NCBI GenBank assembly: GCA_965371785.1
Contig: CBDUZS010000003.1
Location: forward strand, 9,810-73,809
Direction of reading: 5' to 3'
DNA length: 64,000 nucleotides
Source of the DNA: CBDUZS01 sp965371785
GTDB lineage: Bacteria > Fermentibacterota > Fermentibacteria > Fermentibacterales > JCC-6
Made by a program: the position numbers and the translations under genes. The notes under the pieces were generated by a model that saw only the letters and a list, made by a program, of their open reading frames with translations, did no database searches and was not told where the DNA came from. This document shows, piece after piece, positions 1 to 8,601 of this stretch. Each line of letters begins with the position of its first letter. The stretch's first letter is position 1.

Positions 1-1
1 G

Positions 2-2638
2 ATGCCTCTGTTCATACTCCACGACGGACCACCGTACGCAAATGGAAACGTCCACCTCGGTACGGCCCTGAACAAGATCCTCAAGGATTTCATCATCAAA
101 TCACATACCATGATGGGATTCGATTCACCTTACGTTCCAGGCTGGGACTGCCACGGCATGCCAATAGAACACAAGGTCACTTCGCAGATGAGTGATTCTG
201 ATGCAGCTCCATCCCGGCTCGAGATAAGGAAGAGGTGCAGGGAGTATGCAGCGGGTTTCATTCCGATTCAACGTCGAGAATTCAAGAGGCTGGGTATCTT
301 CGGAGACTGGGAGCACCCCTACCTGACGATGAGCAAATCTTATGAATCCGGTATCGTACGGGCTTTCGCCGAGCTTGCCAGGGGTGGTTACATCTACAAG
401 GGACTTCGTCCGATCCACTGGTGTACGAGCTGTTCTACTGCCCTTGCCGAAGCCGAGGTGGAGTACGGGAATCACAGTTCACCATCCATCTACGTAGCAT
501 TTTCCATGTCCGATCCCGGTTCCTGGGATTCGAGGGGCGTACCGGAGGGAACAGAGGTCGTAGTATGGACGACCACTCCCTGGACTCTTCCGGCTAACAT
601 GGCTGTTGCTCTCAATCCGCGGGAAAAGTACGTCGTAGTAGAGGTATCGGGCGACAGGAAATTCCTGGTTGCCGCCCACCGTGTGAATTCCTTTCTCGAG
701 GACGCAGGCCTGGAGGGCGTGGTCGTTCCAGGTCTCTTCTTCGGTGGAAGCGAACTCGAAGGTCTACTTCTCGAGCACCCGCTGTTCGATTCGAAGACTT
801 CACTAATGATACTTGCAGAACATGTTACTATGGATGACGGAACGGGATGCGTTCATACTGCTCCCGGTCATGGCGCCGAGGACTTCCAGATCGCGGGACG
901 CTATGGGCTGGATATCTTCAGCCCCGTTCTCGAGGACGGCGTTTTCTCCGAGGAAGCAGGCAAATACGCCGGTATGCATGTATTCATGGCGAATTCCGTT
1001 ATTCTGGAGGATCTGGAAAAGACCGGCCACCTCGTTGCCAGCAGGACCGTTGAACACAGCTATCCGCATTGCTGGCGATGCAGGAACCCGCTGATCTTCA
1101 GGGCAACGAGACAGTTCTTCCTTGACCTTGACAGAAACTCTCTCAGGGACAGGATACTGAGTGAGGTGGATCGCGTCAGATGGCATCCTGCATGGGGATA
1201 CGAACGGATGAAAAACATGATGTCCGTACGGCCTGACTGGTGCCTGTCCAGGCAACGGTACTGGGGTGTCGCTCTTCCCGTATTCACCTGTGATGACTGC
1301 CTCGAACCGGTCATCGATCCCTGCGTCATAGACGGTGTTGCCGAGCTGATTGCCGAGGAAGGGTCTGATGTATGGTTCGAACTCGAACCCTCGGAGCTCT
1401 TTGCAAGGGCTGGTAAGAGCTGTTCGTGCCCTTCCTGCGGATCTCCGAACATCTCCAGGGTGGATGACATCCTCGACGTATGGTTCGACAGCTCCCTCAG
1501 CCATTACAACGTCCTCACAGATGAGTACGGTCTGTCACGCCCGGCAGCTGTCTATCTGGAAGCAACCGATCAGCACAGAGGCTGGTTTGGTGTGAGCATG
1601 ATAACCAGTGAAGCCCTCGGAATGAGCAGGCCTGCTGACAACATCATCACGCATGGTCTTGTCCAGGATAAATCGGGCAAGAAAATGTCCAAATCCCTGG
1701 GCAACATCATTTCACCTCTGGAGATCGTCGATCGGATGGGTGCCGATATTCTGAGGCTCTGGTTTGCAGGAATCGACTACACTGCCGATTTCAGAGCTGA
1801 CCTGACGCAACTCGGCGATTCCAGAGAGGCTTACAGAAAACTGAGGAATACACTCAGGTTCATGCTCGGGAACCTGGACGATGGATGCGGGACGGATTTC
1901 TCTCCGCAGAACCTCGAAGGTCTTGACAGGTACGTTTACCTCCGGTTCCGGGAGCTCTGCAGACTCTGCACAAGCGAGTACCGAAGTTTCGAGTTTCACA
2001 GGGTGTACAGGGAACTCCGCAATTTCGCTGTAATCGACCTCTCGGGTCTCTATCTCGATGTCCGGAAGGACAGGCTGTACTGTGATTCGAGTACATCGCC
2101 CGGAAGCGTTTCCACGAGAAGACTTCTCGCATGGATGACTCTGGAGCTGATAAAGCTTCTTGCGCCCGTGATACCGTTCACTGCAGAGGATGCCTGGCGT
2201 CAGCTGCCTGCCGCCCTCACGGAAGGGTGTGACAGCGTGCATCTGGCAATGTTCGAGGAAATCCCGGATTCAGGAGAGGACGAACGGCTCGAGCTGGAAT
2301 CCTGGAAACCGTATCTGGAAGTTCGAAGATCGGTCCTGAAGGCACTCGAGGAAGCCAGGGCAGCAGGAGAGATCGGCGGCGGACTGGAGGCAGGAGTCAG
2401 GCTGACCTTGCCCGCGGAGATGGCCGGCAGCGCACTCGGTGAGGAATGGGCTGATTTCCTCATCGTCTCACAGGTCGAGGTGGACTCGGGGAGCCCGGTC
2501 TCCGTAGAGGTCACACCTGCCCGGGGAACAAAATGCCAGAGATGCTGGAGGATTCTTCCCGAAGTCGGATCGTGCAGTTTTGCAGACGATGTCTGTCACC
2601 GCTGCAATGACCTGCTCGAGAGTGAGCAAAGGGAATGA
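2..2638 (+). CDS. ileS: Isoleucyl-tRNA synthetase, 5'-truncated by the window edge
   Basis: Charges tRNA-Ile with isoleucine in the cytosol. The visible 878 residues begin just before the class I signature (GPPYANGNVHLGT, a HIGH variant) and carry the KMSKS loop (GKKMSKSLGN, about residue 560 of the fragment). At the C-terminus is a Zn-binding module, KCQRCW followed by CHRC. The family usually has about 40-60 residues before the HIGH motif, so the true start lies upstream of position 1 and the first in-window ATG is internal. The stop overlaps the lspA start (ATGA), so the two are translationally coupled; ileS-lspA is a common bacterial pair. Identification is secure. Confidence 0.97.
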   Translation: MPLFILHDGPPYANGNVHLGTALNKILKDFIIKSHTMMGFDSPYVPGWDCHGMPIEHKVTSQMSDSDAAPSRLEIRKRCREYAAGFIPIQRREFKRLGIFGDWEHPYLTMSKSYESGIVRAFAELARGGYIYKGLRPIHWCTSCSTALAEAEVEYGNHSSPSIYVAFSMSDPGSWDSRGVPEGTEVVVWTTTPWTLPANMAVALNPREKYVVVEVSGDRKFLVAAHRVNSFLEDAGLEGVVVPGLFFGGSELEGLLLEHPLFDSKTSLMILAEHVTMDDGTGCVHTAPGHGAEDFQIAGRYGLDIFSPVLEDGVFSEEAGKYAGMHVFMANSVILEDLEKTGHLVASRTVEHSYPHCWRCRNPLIFRATRQFFLDLDRNSLRDRILSEVDRVRWHPAWGYERMKNMMSVRPDWCLSRQRYWGVALPVFTCDDCLEPVIDPCVIDGVAELIAEEGSDVWFELEPSELFARAGKSCSCPSCGSPNISRVDDILDVWFDSSLSHYNVLTDEYGLSRPAAVYLEATDQHRGWFGVSMITSEALGMSRPADNIITHGLVQDKSGKKMSKSLGNIISPLEIVDRMGADILRLWFAGIDYTADFRADLTQLGDSREAYRKLRNTLRFMLGNLDDGCGTDFSPQNLEGLDRYVYLRFRELCRLCTSEYRSFEFHRVYRELRNFAVIDLSGLYLDVRKDRLYCDSSTSPGSVSTRRLLAWMTLELIKLLAPVIPFTAEDAWRQLPAALTEGCDSVHLAMFEEIPDSGEDERLELESWKPYLEVRRSVLKALEEARAAGEIGGGLEAGVRLTLPAEMAGSALGEEWADFLIVSQVEVDSGSPVSVEVTPARGTKCQRCWRILPEVGSCSFADDVCHRCNDLLESEQRE

Positions 2639-3141
2639 GAATTCTGAATTCCAGACCCGGTGCATTCATTCTTGCCGCAGTTGTTGTGCTCATCGATCAG
2701 ATCAGCAAGAGGATTGCCGTGAACTGCCTGGAACTGGGTGAACCCGTCAGGATTGCAGGTGAAGTGATCAGGTTTGCCCTCAGGTACAACGAAGGCGCAG
2801 CATTCAGCTTCTCATGGGGAGGACCTGTTTTCCTGACCGTTTTCAGCATTGCGGCTGCCGCACTCGTATCGGTTCTGATCAAAAGATGCCGGGATTGCAC
2901 GCGGGGCTCATTCCTGGCCCTTGGTGCGATTCTGGGTGGTGCTCTGGGTAATCTGACGGACAGGATACTCTACGGAATGGTAATCGATTTCATCGATATC
3001 GGAACACACTCCTGGAGGTGGCCCACTTTCAACGCTGCAGATATTGCCATCTGTATAGGAGGAATTTCACTTCTTCTGCTCTACCACGGCAGGAAGTCAT
3101 CGGGCACTGGTTCCGGGAATGTCGGAGAGGAGCATCCGTGA
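2635..3141 (+). CDS. lspA: Lipoprotein signal peptidase II
   Basis: Inner-membrane aspartyl protease that removes signal peptides from diacylglyceryl-modified prolipoproteins. The protein has 168 aa, normal for the family, with four hydrophobic segments (about residues 10-22, 64-82, 93-105 and 134-150). The two conserved catalytic regions are present: GNLTDR with Asp109 and FNAADIAI with Asp136. It overlaps ileS by 4 bp and its TGA overlaps the GTG start of the carbamate kinase (GTGA), so the three genes form one tightly coupled unit. Its presence shows that the cell makes lipoproteins. Confidence 0.96.
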   Translation: MRILNSRPGAFILAAVVVLIDQISKRIAVNCLELGEPVRIAGEVIRFALRYNEGAAFSFSWGGPVFLTVFSIAAAALVSVLIKRCRDCTRGSFLALGAILGGALGNLTDRILYGMVIDFIDIGTHSWRWPTFNAADIAICIGGISLLLLYHGRKSSGTGSGNVGEEHP

Positions 3142-4073
3142 AGAGAACGGTAGTGGCCATTGGAGGTAATTCCCTGATAGAACCCGGCGCACGTAACGGG
3201 AACAGGGACACTCATGCTCTTGCACGCGAAGTGTGTGAAGAACTGGCAGTTCTTGCCAGGGATCGGGGGAGTCTCGTGATAACTCACGGTAACGGCCCCC
3301 AGGTCGGATTCGAACTGCTGCGTAATGCGATGGCAAGGGAGATCGTCCCTCCTGATGGTATGGACGTGAACGTTGCTGCAACACAGGGATACATTGGCTA
3401 CCTGCTCCAGCAGGTTCTCGGTGACGTGCTCGAGGAGCTGAATGTTGACATACCGGTGACCAGTCTTATCACGCAGGTCGTGGTCGATGCGGACGATCCC
3501 GGGTTCGATAACCCGACCAAGCCCGTCGGACCATTCTACTCTTCTGAGGAAGCAAAGCAGTTCATCGGGGAAAAGGGCTGGATCATGAAAGAGGATTCAG
3601 GGCGTGGCTGGCGAAGGGTCGTTCCCTCACCGAAACCCAGGAAGATACTGGAACTTCCTGCTATCAGAACACTTGCAGACGCAGGGCAGATAGTGATCTG
3701 TAACGGCGGCGGCGGGGTTCCGGTTCTGAGAGACGGTTTCGTGGTCAGAGGAGTCGGTGCGGTCATCGATAAGGACCATGCGAGTGCGCTGCTGGCGACC
3801 AAGCTGGAAGCGGACACCTACATTATTTCGACTACGGTTCCCGAGGTGTACACAGGCTTTGGTTCTCCCGAGCAGACCCCCATCAGGAGTATTCACTCCG
3901 ACGAACTCCGACAGCTTGTTTCCCGAAATAATTTCGCTACAGGATCGATGCTTCCGAAGATAAAGGCCTCTCTGGGTTTCCTGAAGCATGGCGGGAGAAT
4001 GGTTGTAATAACCTCTCCCGGGAACATTCTGAGCGCACTCGAGGGAAAAGCGGGAACGACGATTCTTCCCTGA
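3138..4073 (+). CDS. arcC: Carbamate kinase
   Basis: Amino-acid-kinase-fold enzyme catalysing carbamoyl phosphate + ADP = carbamate + ATP, usually the ATP-yielding last step of arginine or purine fermentation. The 311 aa match the family length. Visible motifs are the N-terminal AIGGNSL, HGNGPQVG, the long NPTKPVGPFY segment and NGGGGVPV. The start is taken as GTG at 3138, preceded by GGAGAGGAG and overlapping the lspA stop; a longer frame from 3018 would run through lspA and lacks support. No arginine deiminase or ornithine carbamoyltransferase lies nearby, so the source of carbamoyl phosphate is unknown. Its stop abuts the convergent secreted-protein gene at 4074. Confidence 0.95.
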   Translation: MKRTVVAIGGNSLIEPGARNGNRDTHALAREVCEELAVLARDRGSLVITHGNGPQVGFELLRNAMAREIVPPDGMDVNVAATQGYIGYLLQQVLGDVLEELNVDIPVTSLITQVVVDADDPGFDNPTKPVGPFYSSEEAKQFIGEKGWIMKEDSGRGWRRVVPSPKPRKILELPAIRTLADAGQIVICNGGGGVPVLRDGFVVRGVGAVIDKDHASALLATKLEADTYIISTTVPEVYTGFGSPEQTPIRSIHSDELRQLVSRNNFATGSMLPKIKASLGFLKHGGRMVVITSPGNILSALEGKAGTTILP

Positions 4074-4757
4074 TCAGCCTTCCATCTGGAAGAGTGTCTT
4101 TATGGCGCCCCACGAATTCCTGTCGAAGGCATCCGTTGCGTAGATGTCGAAGAATGCGTCGGTGAACTCGCCGAAGGCATCGTATGTGCTCTCCCAGCCG
4201 CTGGATCCGTTTTTCCAGTACACCGTCTGCAGCAGTGAGTGATTCTGCACGAGCATGAGAGCATTGACATTGTTCACTGCCTGTACTTCCAGCCAGTAAT
4301 GGATATTTGCAGAAAGCTCGGGATTCAGATCGGGCGGAATACTGCATGAAGTCCTGCAGATATCGTAGCCTGAGAGAGTGTAACCGGTGGCGTAGTTGAT
4401 ACATGGTGCTGCAGCGCTCCAGATTGTTACTGCAGATGCGGGAGACGAATCTCCGTTGTCCTCCGCGATGGCCAGATTTACCTGCTTGCTCGGTGATCCC
4501 AGGTAGATCATCCAGATGACTATCTCGCTGATTTCGATGTCATCATCCAGTGTGAAATCGTCAGTGATCCATCTATCTTCTCCGGAGTAGTTACTGTAGC
4601 AGTCCAGAACATTCTGCGGAACAAATGTCTGTGAGTAAGCAATACCGCTGAGTCTGACGGGGCCGGTTCCGGAGGGATGAACGGGACCGAGGTGTGTAAT
4701 GCCGTCAGCGGGAGTCATGCATACTACCGTCAACAGAATGAGCAGGGATTTTCCCAA
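4074..4757 (-). CDS. Secreted protein, divergent seventh member of the tandem paralogue array
   Basis: A 227-aa protein of unknown function with a Sec signal peptide (hydrophobic residues 4-16). It keeps the general plan of its six upstream neighbours: a WITDDFTL segment matching their WIADDFTP, an ELSANIHYWLEV block, and a C-terminal FDRNSWGAIKTLF. It has four extra residues after the terminal F and lacks the WEGHxEG N-terminal block. The start is a TTG at 4757 with an AAAGGTG ribosome site eight bases upstream; no better start is seen. It is the last gene of the array and converges on arcC with no bases between the stops. Most likely an exported or surface-attached beta-rich protein; function unassigned. 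Confidence 0.8.
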   Translation of the reverse strand: MGKSLLILLTVVCMTPADGITHLGPVHPSGTGPVRLSGIAYSQTFVPQNVLDCYSNYSGEDRWITDDFTLDDDIEISEIVIWMIYLGSPSKQVNLAIAEDNGDSSPASAVTIWSAAAPCINYATGYTLSGYDICRTSCSIPPDLNPELSANIHYWLEVQAVNNVNALMLVQNHSLLQTVYWKNGSSGWESTYDAFGEFTDAFFDIYATDAFDRNSWGAIKTLFQMEG

Positions 4758-4862
4758 GCAGGTACACCTTTCCCGGGATACATTGAGTAATATTCGATGC
4801 TAAACCCGCAACTCCGGCCGGTCAAGAACGGGAAGGGGGAGAAATCACTTGCCGATGATATC

Positions 4863-5522
4863 CTACTGGAACAGGGTCTTGACCATTCCCCATGTAGTTC
4901 GATCGAGGGCGACCGTACCCTCGATGATGTTGAACATGTCGGTGGGAGCATATCCCGTGCTCGCACCTGTCTGCCATCCGGTGCCGACGTCTCTGTAACA
5001 CTCCATGCCTTTAACTTCGTTATCGATCAGGCAGTACATGTTCAGTTCATCGGAGCGAAACGCAGTCATCCAGTAAGTGGACCCACCGTTGGCCGTGAAG
5101 TGATCGGCATTCGGCAGTTCAATTTCGCAGACGTAAATGTCGTAGCCTGCAAAAGTAAGTCCCGTTTCGGTCCAGGTGACATCTGTTGAGAGCTGCGTCC
5201 AGAGAAGCTCTCCGGGACCAGGGTCAGCATCGCTGTAGAAGCCTACTTCCATAGCTGACGGATTCGTGGTGATTGAAATCGTCCAGAGAGTGATGTACTC
5301 GACATCTGCAGTACTGATGGGAGTGAATTCGTCTGCGACACGGTAGTAGTAGCAGATCGGGAAGACAGTGATGTACACATGTGCTGCGTCAAACGGATTG
5401 GAGTAGATCACTTCATCCGCCAGTGGAAGCGGGAAGTGAACACCTTCGATATGTTCCTCCCATGCAGAGTCTGCCAGTGATACTGCAAGTATCATTGCAT
5501 AAGATACAAACGCCAGTCTCAT
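4863..5522 (-). CDS. Secreted array protein, unit copy C'
   Basis: A 219-aa secreted protein of unknown function: signal peptide ending near VSLADS, WEEHIEG block, VADEFTP, PGPGELLW, TFAGYDIYVC, NGGSTYW, and a terminal LDRTTWGMVKTLFQ. It is closest to the gene at 7048-7704, sharing VSLADS, ELPNAD, NGGSTYW and GTGW/GSGW, which marks it as the second copy of the C gene. ATG at 5522 is preferred over the GTG at 5534 because AAAGGTG lies nine bases upstream. It follows the B' gene by about 34 bp and is probably co-transcribed with it. It is more diverged from C than B' is from B. Confidence 0.85.
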   Translation of the reverse strand: MRLAFVSYAMILAVSLADSAWEEHIEGVHFPLPLADEVIYSNPFDAAHVYITVFPICYYYRVADEFTPISTADVEYITLWTISITTNPSAMEVGFYSDADPGPGELLWTQLSTDVTWTETGLTFAGYDIYVCEIELPNADHFTANGGSTYWMTAFRSDELNMYCLIDNEVKGMECYRDVGTGWQTGASTGYAPTDMFNIIEGTVALDRTTWGMVKTLFQ

Positions 5523-5556
5523 GATACACTTCACCTTTCATAGCCCTCTCAATGTC

Positions 5557-6228
5557 CTACCGGAACAGCGTCTTGACCATTCCCCATGTAGTTCGATCGA
5601 GGGCACCGTAGATGGTTCCCCTCACCATCCTGAACATGTCTACGGGGTCGTAACCCGTCGAAGAACCGGGAACCCACTCTCCTCCAGCGGTGATGATCCT
5701 GTAGGTCTCGTTACCGTTTACCTCATCGTCAAGGATCGCATACAGATTTGAGCCATCCTCTCGATGTGCCGTAATCCAGTACGTGGTTCCGGTCCAGACG
5801 TTCATGTAGTCAAGGTTTGGCAATTCAATGACACAGACGTAGATAGTATATCCCGCGAATGTAACGCCGCTGTCCTTCCAGATGATGTCGGATGCGAGAT
5901 GTTGCCAGAGAATGGTACCCGGACCGGGATAACCATCCCCGAAGAAAGTGACCTCCAGACCGGCCGGATTCGTTGTCGTGGTTATCGTCCAGAAAGTCAG
6001 TTGTTCGATCTGCCCGTTAAGGGAGGGTGTGAAATCGTCTGCAATCCAGTAATCGCTGAAATTGGCGTATGCAGTGCCGTACACGTGATCGGGGTCGTAC
6101 ATATTGGAATCGAAAACGAAATCTGTCCCCGGCATAGGGATATGAACACCCTCGATGTGTCCCTCCCAGTTCGGGCTGGCAAAAACAGCCGAAGCAAGGA
6201 GACTGAGAAAAATGAATGTAAACCTCAT
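5557..6228 (-). CDS. Secreted array protein, unit copy B'
   Basis: A 223-aa secreted protein of unknown function. A short signal peptide (MRFTFIFLSLLASAVFA) is followed by WEGHIEGVHIPMPGTDF, WIADDFTPS, TTTTNPAGLEVTF, GYPGPGTILWQ, WTGTTYWITAHREDG and LDRTTWGMVKTLFR at the C-terminus. It aligns almost end to end with 7737-8402 (copy B). A 29-bp element upstream (6281-6309) is conserved with the one upstream of copy B, so this gene probably has its own promoter after the 122-bp gap from copy A'. I recognise no catalytic motif. The composition suggests a beta-sandwich domain exposed outside the cytoplasm. Confidence 0.87.
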   Translation of the reverse strand: MRFTFIFLSLLASAVFASPNWEGHIEGVHIPMPGTDFVFDSNMYDPDHVYGTAYANFSDYWIADDFTPSLNGQIEQLTFWTITTTTNPAGLEVTFFGDGYPGPGTILWQHLASDIIWKDSGVTFAGYTIYVCVIELPNLDYMNVWTGTTYWITAHREDGSNLYAILDDEVNGNETYRIITAGGEWVPGSSTGYDPVDMFRMVRGTIYGALDRTTWGMVKTLFR

Positions 6229-6280
6229 AATGGTATCCTTTCACTCAGATGATGATTTTCTATACATTTTAGTTATTCAA

Positions 6281-6309
6281 ATAATTGAATTCCCTTGTGA
6301 ACACAAGTG
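6281..6309 (-). promoter_or_regulatory. Conserved upstream element of gene B' (candidate promoter/operator region)
   Basis: This 29-bp stretch, starting 53 bp upstream of the B' start codon, matches the region at 8448-8476 upstream of gene B at 22 of 29 positions although the flanking DNA has diverged. It contains a perfect dyad, CTTGTG-AA-CACAAG (6294-6307), which is only partly kept in the other copy. The dyad and the similar distance to the start codon suggest a regulator site or promoter part shared after block duplication. No clear -35/-10 pair can be assigned. Confidence 0.45.
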
Positions 6310-6350
6310 CGAGGTTTAAAATGTGTATCCGGTCAGAATGGAGTAAGCCT

Positions 6351-7016
6351 CTAGAAAAGCGTCTTGAGTGCTCCCCAGGTATTGCGGTCGAGAGCAATCG
6401 TGCCCTCGATAATGCGGAACAGGTCGGTAGGATCGTAGCCGGTTGTAGAGCCAGGAACCCATGGACCACTTGCGGTAATGATCCTGTAGCATTCGGTTCC
6501 AGTAACCTCGTAGTCCATGATCGCGTAGAGACTCGTCCCGTCGTCGCGCTGAAAACCTGTCCAGTAGGTGACTCCCGGGCTTATGACGAAGTAATCCGTG
6601 TTGGGAAGATCCATCTCCGTGATATAAATCGGGTATCCGGCGAAAGTGACGCCGCTGTTGGTGAATACAAGGTCTCCGCCGGAAATTGATTCCGACCACA
6701 GCACCGCTCCTGGCCCCGGAGCGGCATCGTCCAGGAAGTAGACGAGTAAGCTGCTGGGCAAGCCGCCCGTGGTCAGTGACCAGTACGTCACCTTTTCGAC
6801 CGTTGCCGTGAATGCCACGGTAAGGTCGTCGGCAACCCAGTAGTCCCCGAAGACGGCAAAGGCGGTCGAGTACATCGTCCCGCTCAACGGATTCGAGTCG
6901 ATTATGTCATCGGTTGCAGGCCATGGAGTGATCGTGCCTTCCCAGTGACCTTCAATGCTCGAACTGGCACCAGCGTAAGCAGTGAGAATGGCGATGAAAA
7001 CGCAACAAAGTTTCAT
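6351..7016 (-). CDS. Secreted array protein, unit copy A'
   Basis: A 221-aa secreted protein of unknown function with signal peptide MKLCCVFIAILTAYAGASS, then IEGHWEG, YWVADDLT, PGPGAVLW, SGGDLV, PNTDYF, GVTYWTGFQRDDGT and terminal LDRNTWGALKTLF. SGGDLV, PNTDYF and GVTYWT are shared only with 8602-9261 (copy A), so this is the second copy of A. It starts 31 bp after the stop of gene C with no room for an obvious promoter, so C and A' are probably on one transcript. The two Cys at positions 4-5 are not followed by a lipobox-like context, so secretion as a soluble protein is more likely than lipidation. Confidence 0.86.
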   Translation of the reverse strand: MKLCCVFIAILTAYAGASSSIEGHWEGTITPWPATDDIIDSNPLSGTMYSTAFAVFGDYWVADDLTVAFTATVEKVTYWSLTTGGLPSSLLVYFLDDAAPGPGAVLWSESISGGDLVFTNSGVTFAGYPIYITEMDLPNTDYFVISPGVTYWTGFQRDDGTSLYAIMDYEVTGTECYRIITASGPWVPGSTTGYDPTDLFRIIEGTIALDRNTWGALKTLF

Positions 7017-7047
7017 TTCCGACTCCTTTCAGCATAAGCTGGGCTGG

Positions 7048-7704
7048 TCAGAAAAGTGTCTTGACCATCCCCCATGTAGCTCTGTCGAGCGTAACAGTGC
7101 CCTCGATGATGCGGAACATGTCACTGGGATCGAATCCGAAGTTCGAACCGGGCTGCCAGCCGCTGCCGGTGTCTCTGTAGCACTCCGTGCCTTCCACTTC
7201 GTCGTCTTGTATGCTGTACAGGTTAGAGCCATCGGAGCGGTGAGCGGTCACCCAGTAGGTGGAGCCGCCGTTGACCGTGAAGTAATCCGCGTTCGGCAGT
7301 TCCATCTCGCAGATGTAGATGGTGTAGCCGGCAAAAGTAACACCGCTGTCGGTCCAGATGATATCGGTCGTGAGCTGTGTCCAGAGAACAACACCCGGGC
7401 CGGGAGCGACATCGTTGTAGAAGAAAACTTCGAGTGCAACCGGATTCGTTGTCGTGGAAACCGTCCAGATGGTGATGAACTCGACATCGGCCATGTAGTC
7501 TGGGGTGAAGTCGTCAGCAATCCAGTTGCTGCTGAAGATTGCGAAGGCAGTTGAGAATACGTGCTCCTCGTCGTATGCATTCGTGTCGATGATATCATCC
7601 GTCGGAGGAAGTGGAATGTGGACACCTTCGGTATGTCCCTCCCATGTCGAGTCAGCCAGTGATACCGCCACGATTACGGCAAGAGATACGAGTACAAGTT
7701 TCAT
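7048..7704 (-). CDS. Secreted array protein, unit copy C
   Basis: A 218-aa secreted protein of unknown function. Signal peptide (MKLVLVSLAVIVAVSLADS), WEGHTEGVHIPLPPTDD, WIADDFTP, VSTTTNPVALEVFFY, PGPGVVLWTQ, NGGSTYWVTAHRSDG, GTECYRD and terminal LDRATWGMVKTLF. It lies 32 bp downstream of gene B and a GAGGGGG-type ribosome site precedes the ATG. It shares VSLADS and NGGSTYW specifically with C' (4863-5522). The whole family keeps a TFAGYxIY block and the C-terminal LDRxTWGxxKTLF, making those the positions most likely to matter for folding or surface attachment. Confidence 0.87.
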   Translation of the reverse strand: MKLVLVSLAVIVAVSLADSTWEGHTEGVHIPLPPTDDIIDTNAYDEEHVFSTAFAIFSSNWIADDFTPDYMADVEFITIWTVSTTTNPVALEVFFYNDVAPGPGVVLWTQLTTDIIWTDSGVTFAGYTIYICEMELPNADYFTVNGGSTYWVTAHRSDGSNLYSIQDDEVEGTECYRDTGSGWQPGSNFGFDPSDMFRIIEGTVTLDRATWGMVKTLF

Positions 7705-7736
7705 ACGGCACGCCCCCTCTCAGGGCATTTGACACC

Positions 7737-8402
7737 CTACTGGAAAAGCGTCTTGACCATCCCCCAGGTAGCTCTGTCGAGAGCAACCGTACCCTCGATG
7801 ATACGGAACATATCGACAGGATCGTAACCCGTTGAAGAACCGGGAACCCAGTCTCCTCCTCCTGCGAGAATCCTGTAGCTCTCGCTGCCGCTGACCTCAT
7901 CGTCGACTATCGCGTACAGGTTTTCGCCATCCTCTCGATGTGCTGTGACCCAGTACGTTGTCCCCGCCCAGATATTCGGATAGTCCAGGTTCGGCAGATC
8001 TATGAAACAGATGTAGATAGGATAACCTGCGAACGTAACACCGCTGTTCGCCCAGATGATGTCGGATACCAGGTTCTGCCAGAGAATGGTTCCCGGACCG
8101 GGGTATCCGTCTCCGTAGATGGTGGCTTCAAGACCTGTTGGATTGGTTGTCGTGGATACGGTCCAGAAAGTCAGCACAGTGATCTGTCCGCTGTAGGAGG
8201 GTGTAAAATCGTCGGCAATCCAGTAGTTGCCGAAGTTGCCGAATGCATTGCTGTACACGTGGGCAGGATCGTACGCATTGGTGTCGAAGACAAAATCTGT
8301 CTCGGGCAAGGGAATATGAACACCCTCGACATGCCCCTCCCAGACCGGTCTGGCAACGACAATAGAAATGATGATGCTCAGAAAAATGAATGCAAACTTC
8401 AT
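7737..8402 (-). CDS. Secreted array protein, unit copy B
   Basis: A 221-aa secreted protein of unknown function: signal peptide MKFAFIFLSIIISIVVA, WEGHVEGVHIPLPETDF, WIADDFTPS, VSTTTNPTGLEATIYG, GYPGPGTILWQ, WAGTTYWVTAHREDG, GDWVPGSSTGYDPVDMF and terminal LDRATWGMVKTLFQ. It is the closest relative of 5557-6228. It is separated from gene A by 199 bp holding A's intrinsic terminator and a conserved upstream element at 8448-8476, so B probably begins its own transcript, B-C-A'. No enzymatic motif recognised. Confidence 0.87.
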   Translation of the reverse strand: MKFAFIFLSIIISIVVARPVWEGHVEGVHIPLPETDFVFDTNAYDPAHVYSNAFGNFGNYWIADDFTPSYSGQITVLTFWTVSTTTNPTGLEATIYGDGYPGPGTILWQNLVSDIIWANSGVTFAGYPIYICFIDLPNLDYPNIWAGTTYWVTAHREDGENLYAIVDDEVSGSESYRILAGGGDWVPGSSTGYDPVDMFRIIEGTVALDRATWGMVKTLFQ

Positions 8403-8447
8403 GGACGTATCCCTTCGATAACGAGTTTTCGCATTTACAGGATTTTG

Positions 8448-8476
8448 ATAATCGAATTTGCCTGTGTGCGCAAGTG
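8448..8476 (-). promoter_or_regulatory. Conserved upstream element of gene B (candidate promoter/operator region)
   Basis: Second copy of the 29-bp element found at 6281-6309 (22 of 29 identical), here starting 46 bp upstream of the gene B start codon. The dyad is imperfect in this copy (CCTGTG-TG-CGCAAG). Conservation of a non-coding segment between two duplicated units is the only evidence for function. Confidence 0.45.
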
Positions 8477-8549
8477 TGAAGGTCGTCAGGGCTATTTCGT
8501 TCCCGAAGAGAATCGAAAATCTTTCCTGCTAAAAAAAACACCTGCCCAG

Positions 8550-8580
8550 AAAAAGGGGAAGGACTCGAAGTCCTTCCCCT
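8550..8580 (-). terminator. Intrinsic terminator of array gene A
   Basis: Read on the minus strand, a perfect 11-bp G+C-rich stem (GGGGAAGGACT with its complement, 8555-8565 and 8569-8579) closed by a 3-nt loop is followed at once by TTTTT (8554-8550). It sits 22 bp after the stop of the A gene and ends that transcript before the upstream element of gene B. Confidence 0.87.
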
Positions 8581-8601
8581 GAATCGTCGGATGACGCTTC
8601 T

